Source of the DNA: Phascolarctos cinereus | Taxonomy: Eukaryota; Chordata; Mammalia; Diprotodontia; Phascolarctidae | Assembly: GCF_002099425.1 (NCBI RefSeq) | Contig: NW_018344068.1 | Coordinates: forward strand, 540,001 to 604,000 | Reading direction: 5' to 3' | DNA length: 64,000 bases | Part shown: piece by piece, positions 63,829 to 64,000 of the stretch | Layout of the letters: the number at the start of each line of letters is the position of its first letter | How positions within the stretch are numbered: the first letter of the stretch is position 1 | Translations under genes and position numbers: made by a program | Notes under the pieces: model-generated | Seen by the model: the letters and a program-made list of their open reading frames with translations, nothing else | Databases searched by the model: none | Told to the model about the DNA's origin: nothing

Positions 63829-64000
63829 ATGGAGGAGTGGGATGTGGAGGAGAAGCTGCCGATCGCTAAGGAGGAGGTGGAGGCTGCGAGCAGCGGGGGC
63901 GGCGGCGAAGACGAGGACGACGAAGAGGAGGCGCTGCCTCACGCCGAGGTGGTGGACGTGTTTCAGGAGGGGCTCGCCATGATCGTTCAGGATCCGCTGC
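63829..64000 (+). CDS. SNRNP25: U11/U12 snRNP 25 kDa protein, 5' part of exon 1 (runs off the window)
   Basis: SNRNP25 belongs to the U11/U12 di-snRNP that recognises minor (U12-type) introns. The frame from the ATG reads MEEWDVEEKLPIAKEEVEAA, an acidic run EDEDDEEEALPHAE, then VVDVFQEGLAMIVQDPL. The last block matches human DVFQEGLAMVVQDPL. At the place of the commonly annotated human initiator Met (MDVFQ) there is Val here, so translation must begin upstream; the ATG at 63829 has G at +4 and A three bases before it is absent (GAGATGG). The ubiquitin-like domain would follow beyond the window. It is divergent from POLR3K with 414 bp between the start codons. Confidence 0.95.
   Translation, partial: MEEWDVEEKLPIAKEEVEAASSGGGGEDEDDEEEALPHAEVVDVFQEGLAMIVQDPL

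Noticed and set aside
1-64000. CRISPR-like arrays or bacterial-type operons
   Set aside because: The regular repeats seen are microsatellites and dispersed SINEs, and the genes are spliced vertebrate genes.

Overview
The window is vertebrate nuclear DNA from a marsupial, probably an Australian one. The evidence is many copies of the marsupial tRNA-like SINE (head GGGCAGCTAGGTGG, tail GTCACTTAACCCC), SINEs ending in an RTE-type tail, marsupial L1 3' ends, and a large load of old L2, CR1/L3 and MIR elements. Genes have introns with GT/AG sites. There are no operons, CRISPR arrays or bacterial signals.

Three host genes are readable. IL9R (interleukin-9 receptor alpha chain) lies on the minus strand from about 25.1 kb down to 3.5 kb in eight coding exons, with a 13.9 kb intron between exons 5 and 6. 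POLR3K (RNA polymerase III subunit RPC10/C11) lies on the minus strand from 63.4 to 57.9 kb in three exons and encodes 108 residues. SNRNP25 (25 kDa protein of the U11/U12 minor spliceosome) starts on the plus strand at 63,829 and runs off the right edge. POLR3K and SNRNP25 are head to head across about 0.4 kb of CpG-rich DNA that looks like a shared promoter built from degenerate CCAAT/GC-box repeats. IL9R beside POLR3K is probably the ancestral order: the human 16p telomere carries only an IL9R pseudogene next to POLR3K, and the working human gene is in PAR2.

Layout: 1-3.5 kb, IL9R downstream flank; 3.5-25.1 kb, IL9R with introns full of MIR, L2, L1 and SINE copies and a 7SL RNA pseudogene (22.9-23.3 kb) split by a SINE; 25.1-57.8 kb, a gene-poor repeat field holding a processed GTF2H3 pseudogene (39.9-41.3 kb) that was later hit by a hAT MITE and by a SINE; 57.8-63.4 kb, POLR3K, with an endogenous-retrovirus transcript copy in intron 2 and an orphan L1 5' leader in intron 1; 63.4-64 kb, the bidirectional promoter and SNRNP25 exon 1.

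The main surprises are an apparent reading-frame break in IL9R exon 3, an IL2RB-like STAT-docking tyrosine motif in the IL9R tail, the datable insertion stack in the GTF2H3 retrocopy, the retrovirus-derived insert flanked by a 16-bp direct repeat, and the repeat-built promoter. I found no convincing wholly new gene system. Repeat boundaries and family names come from recognition by eye and are approximate.
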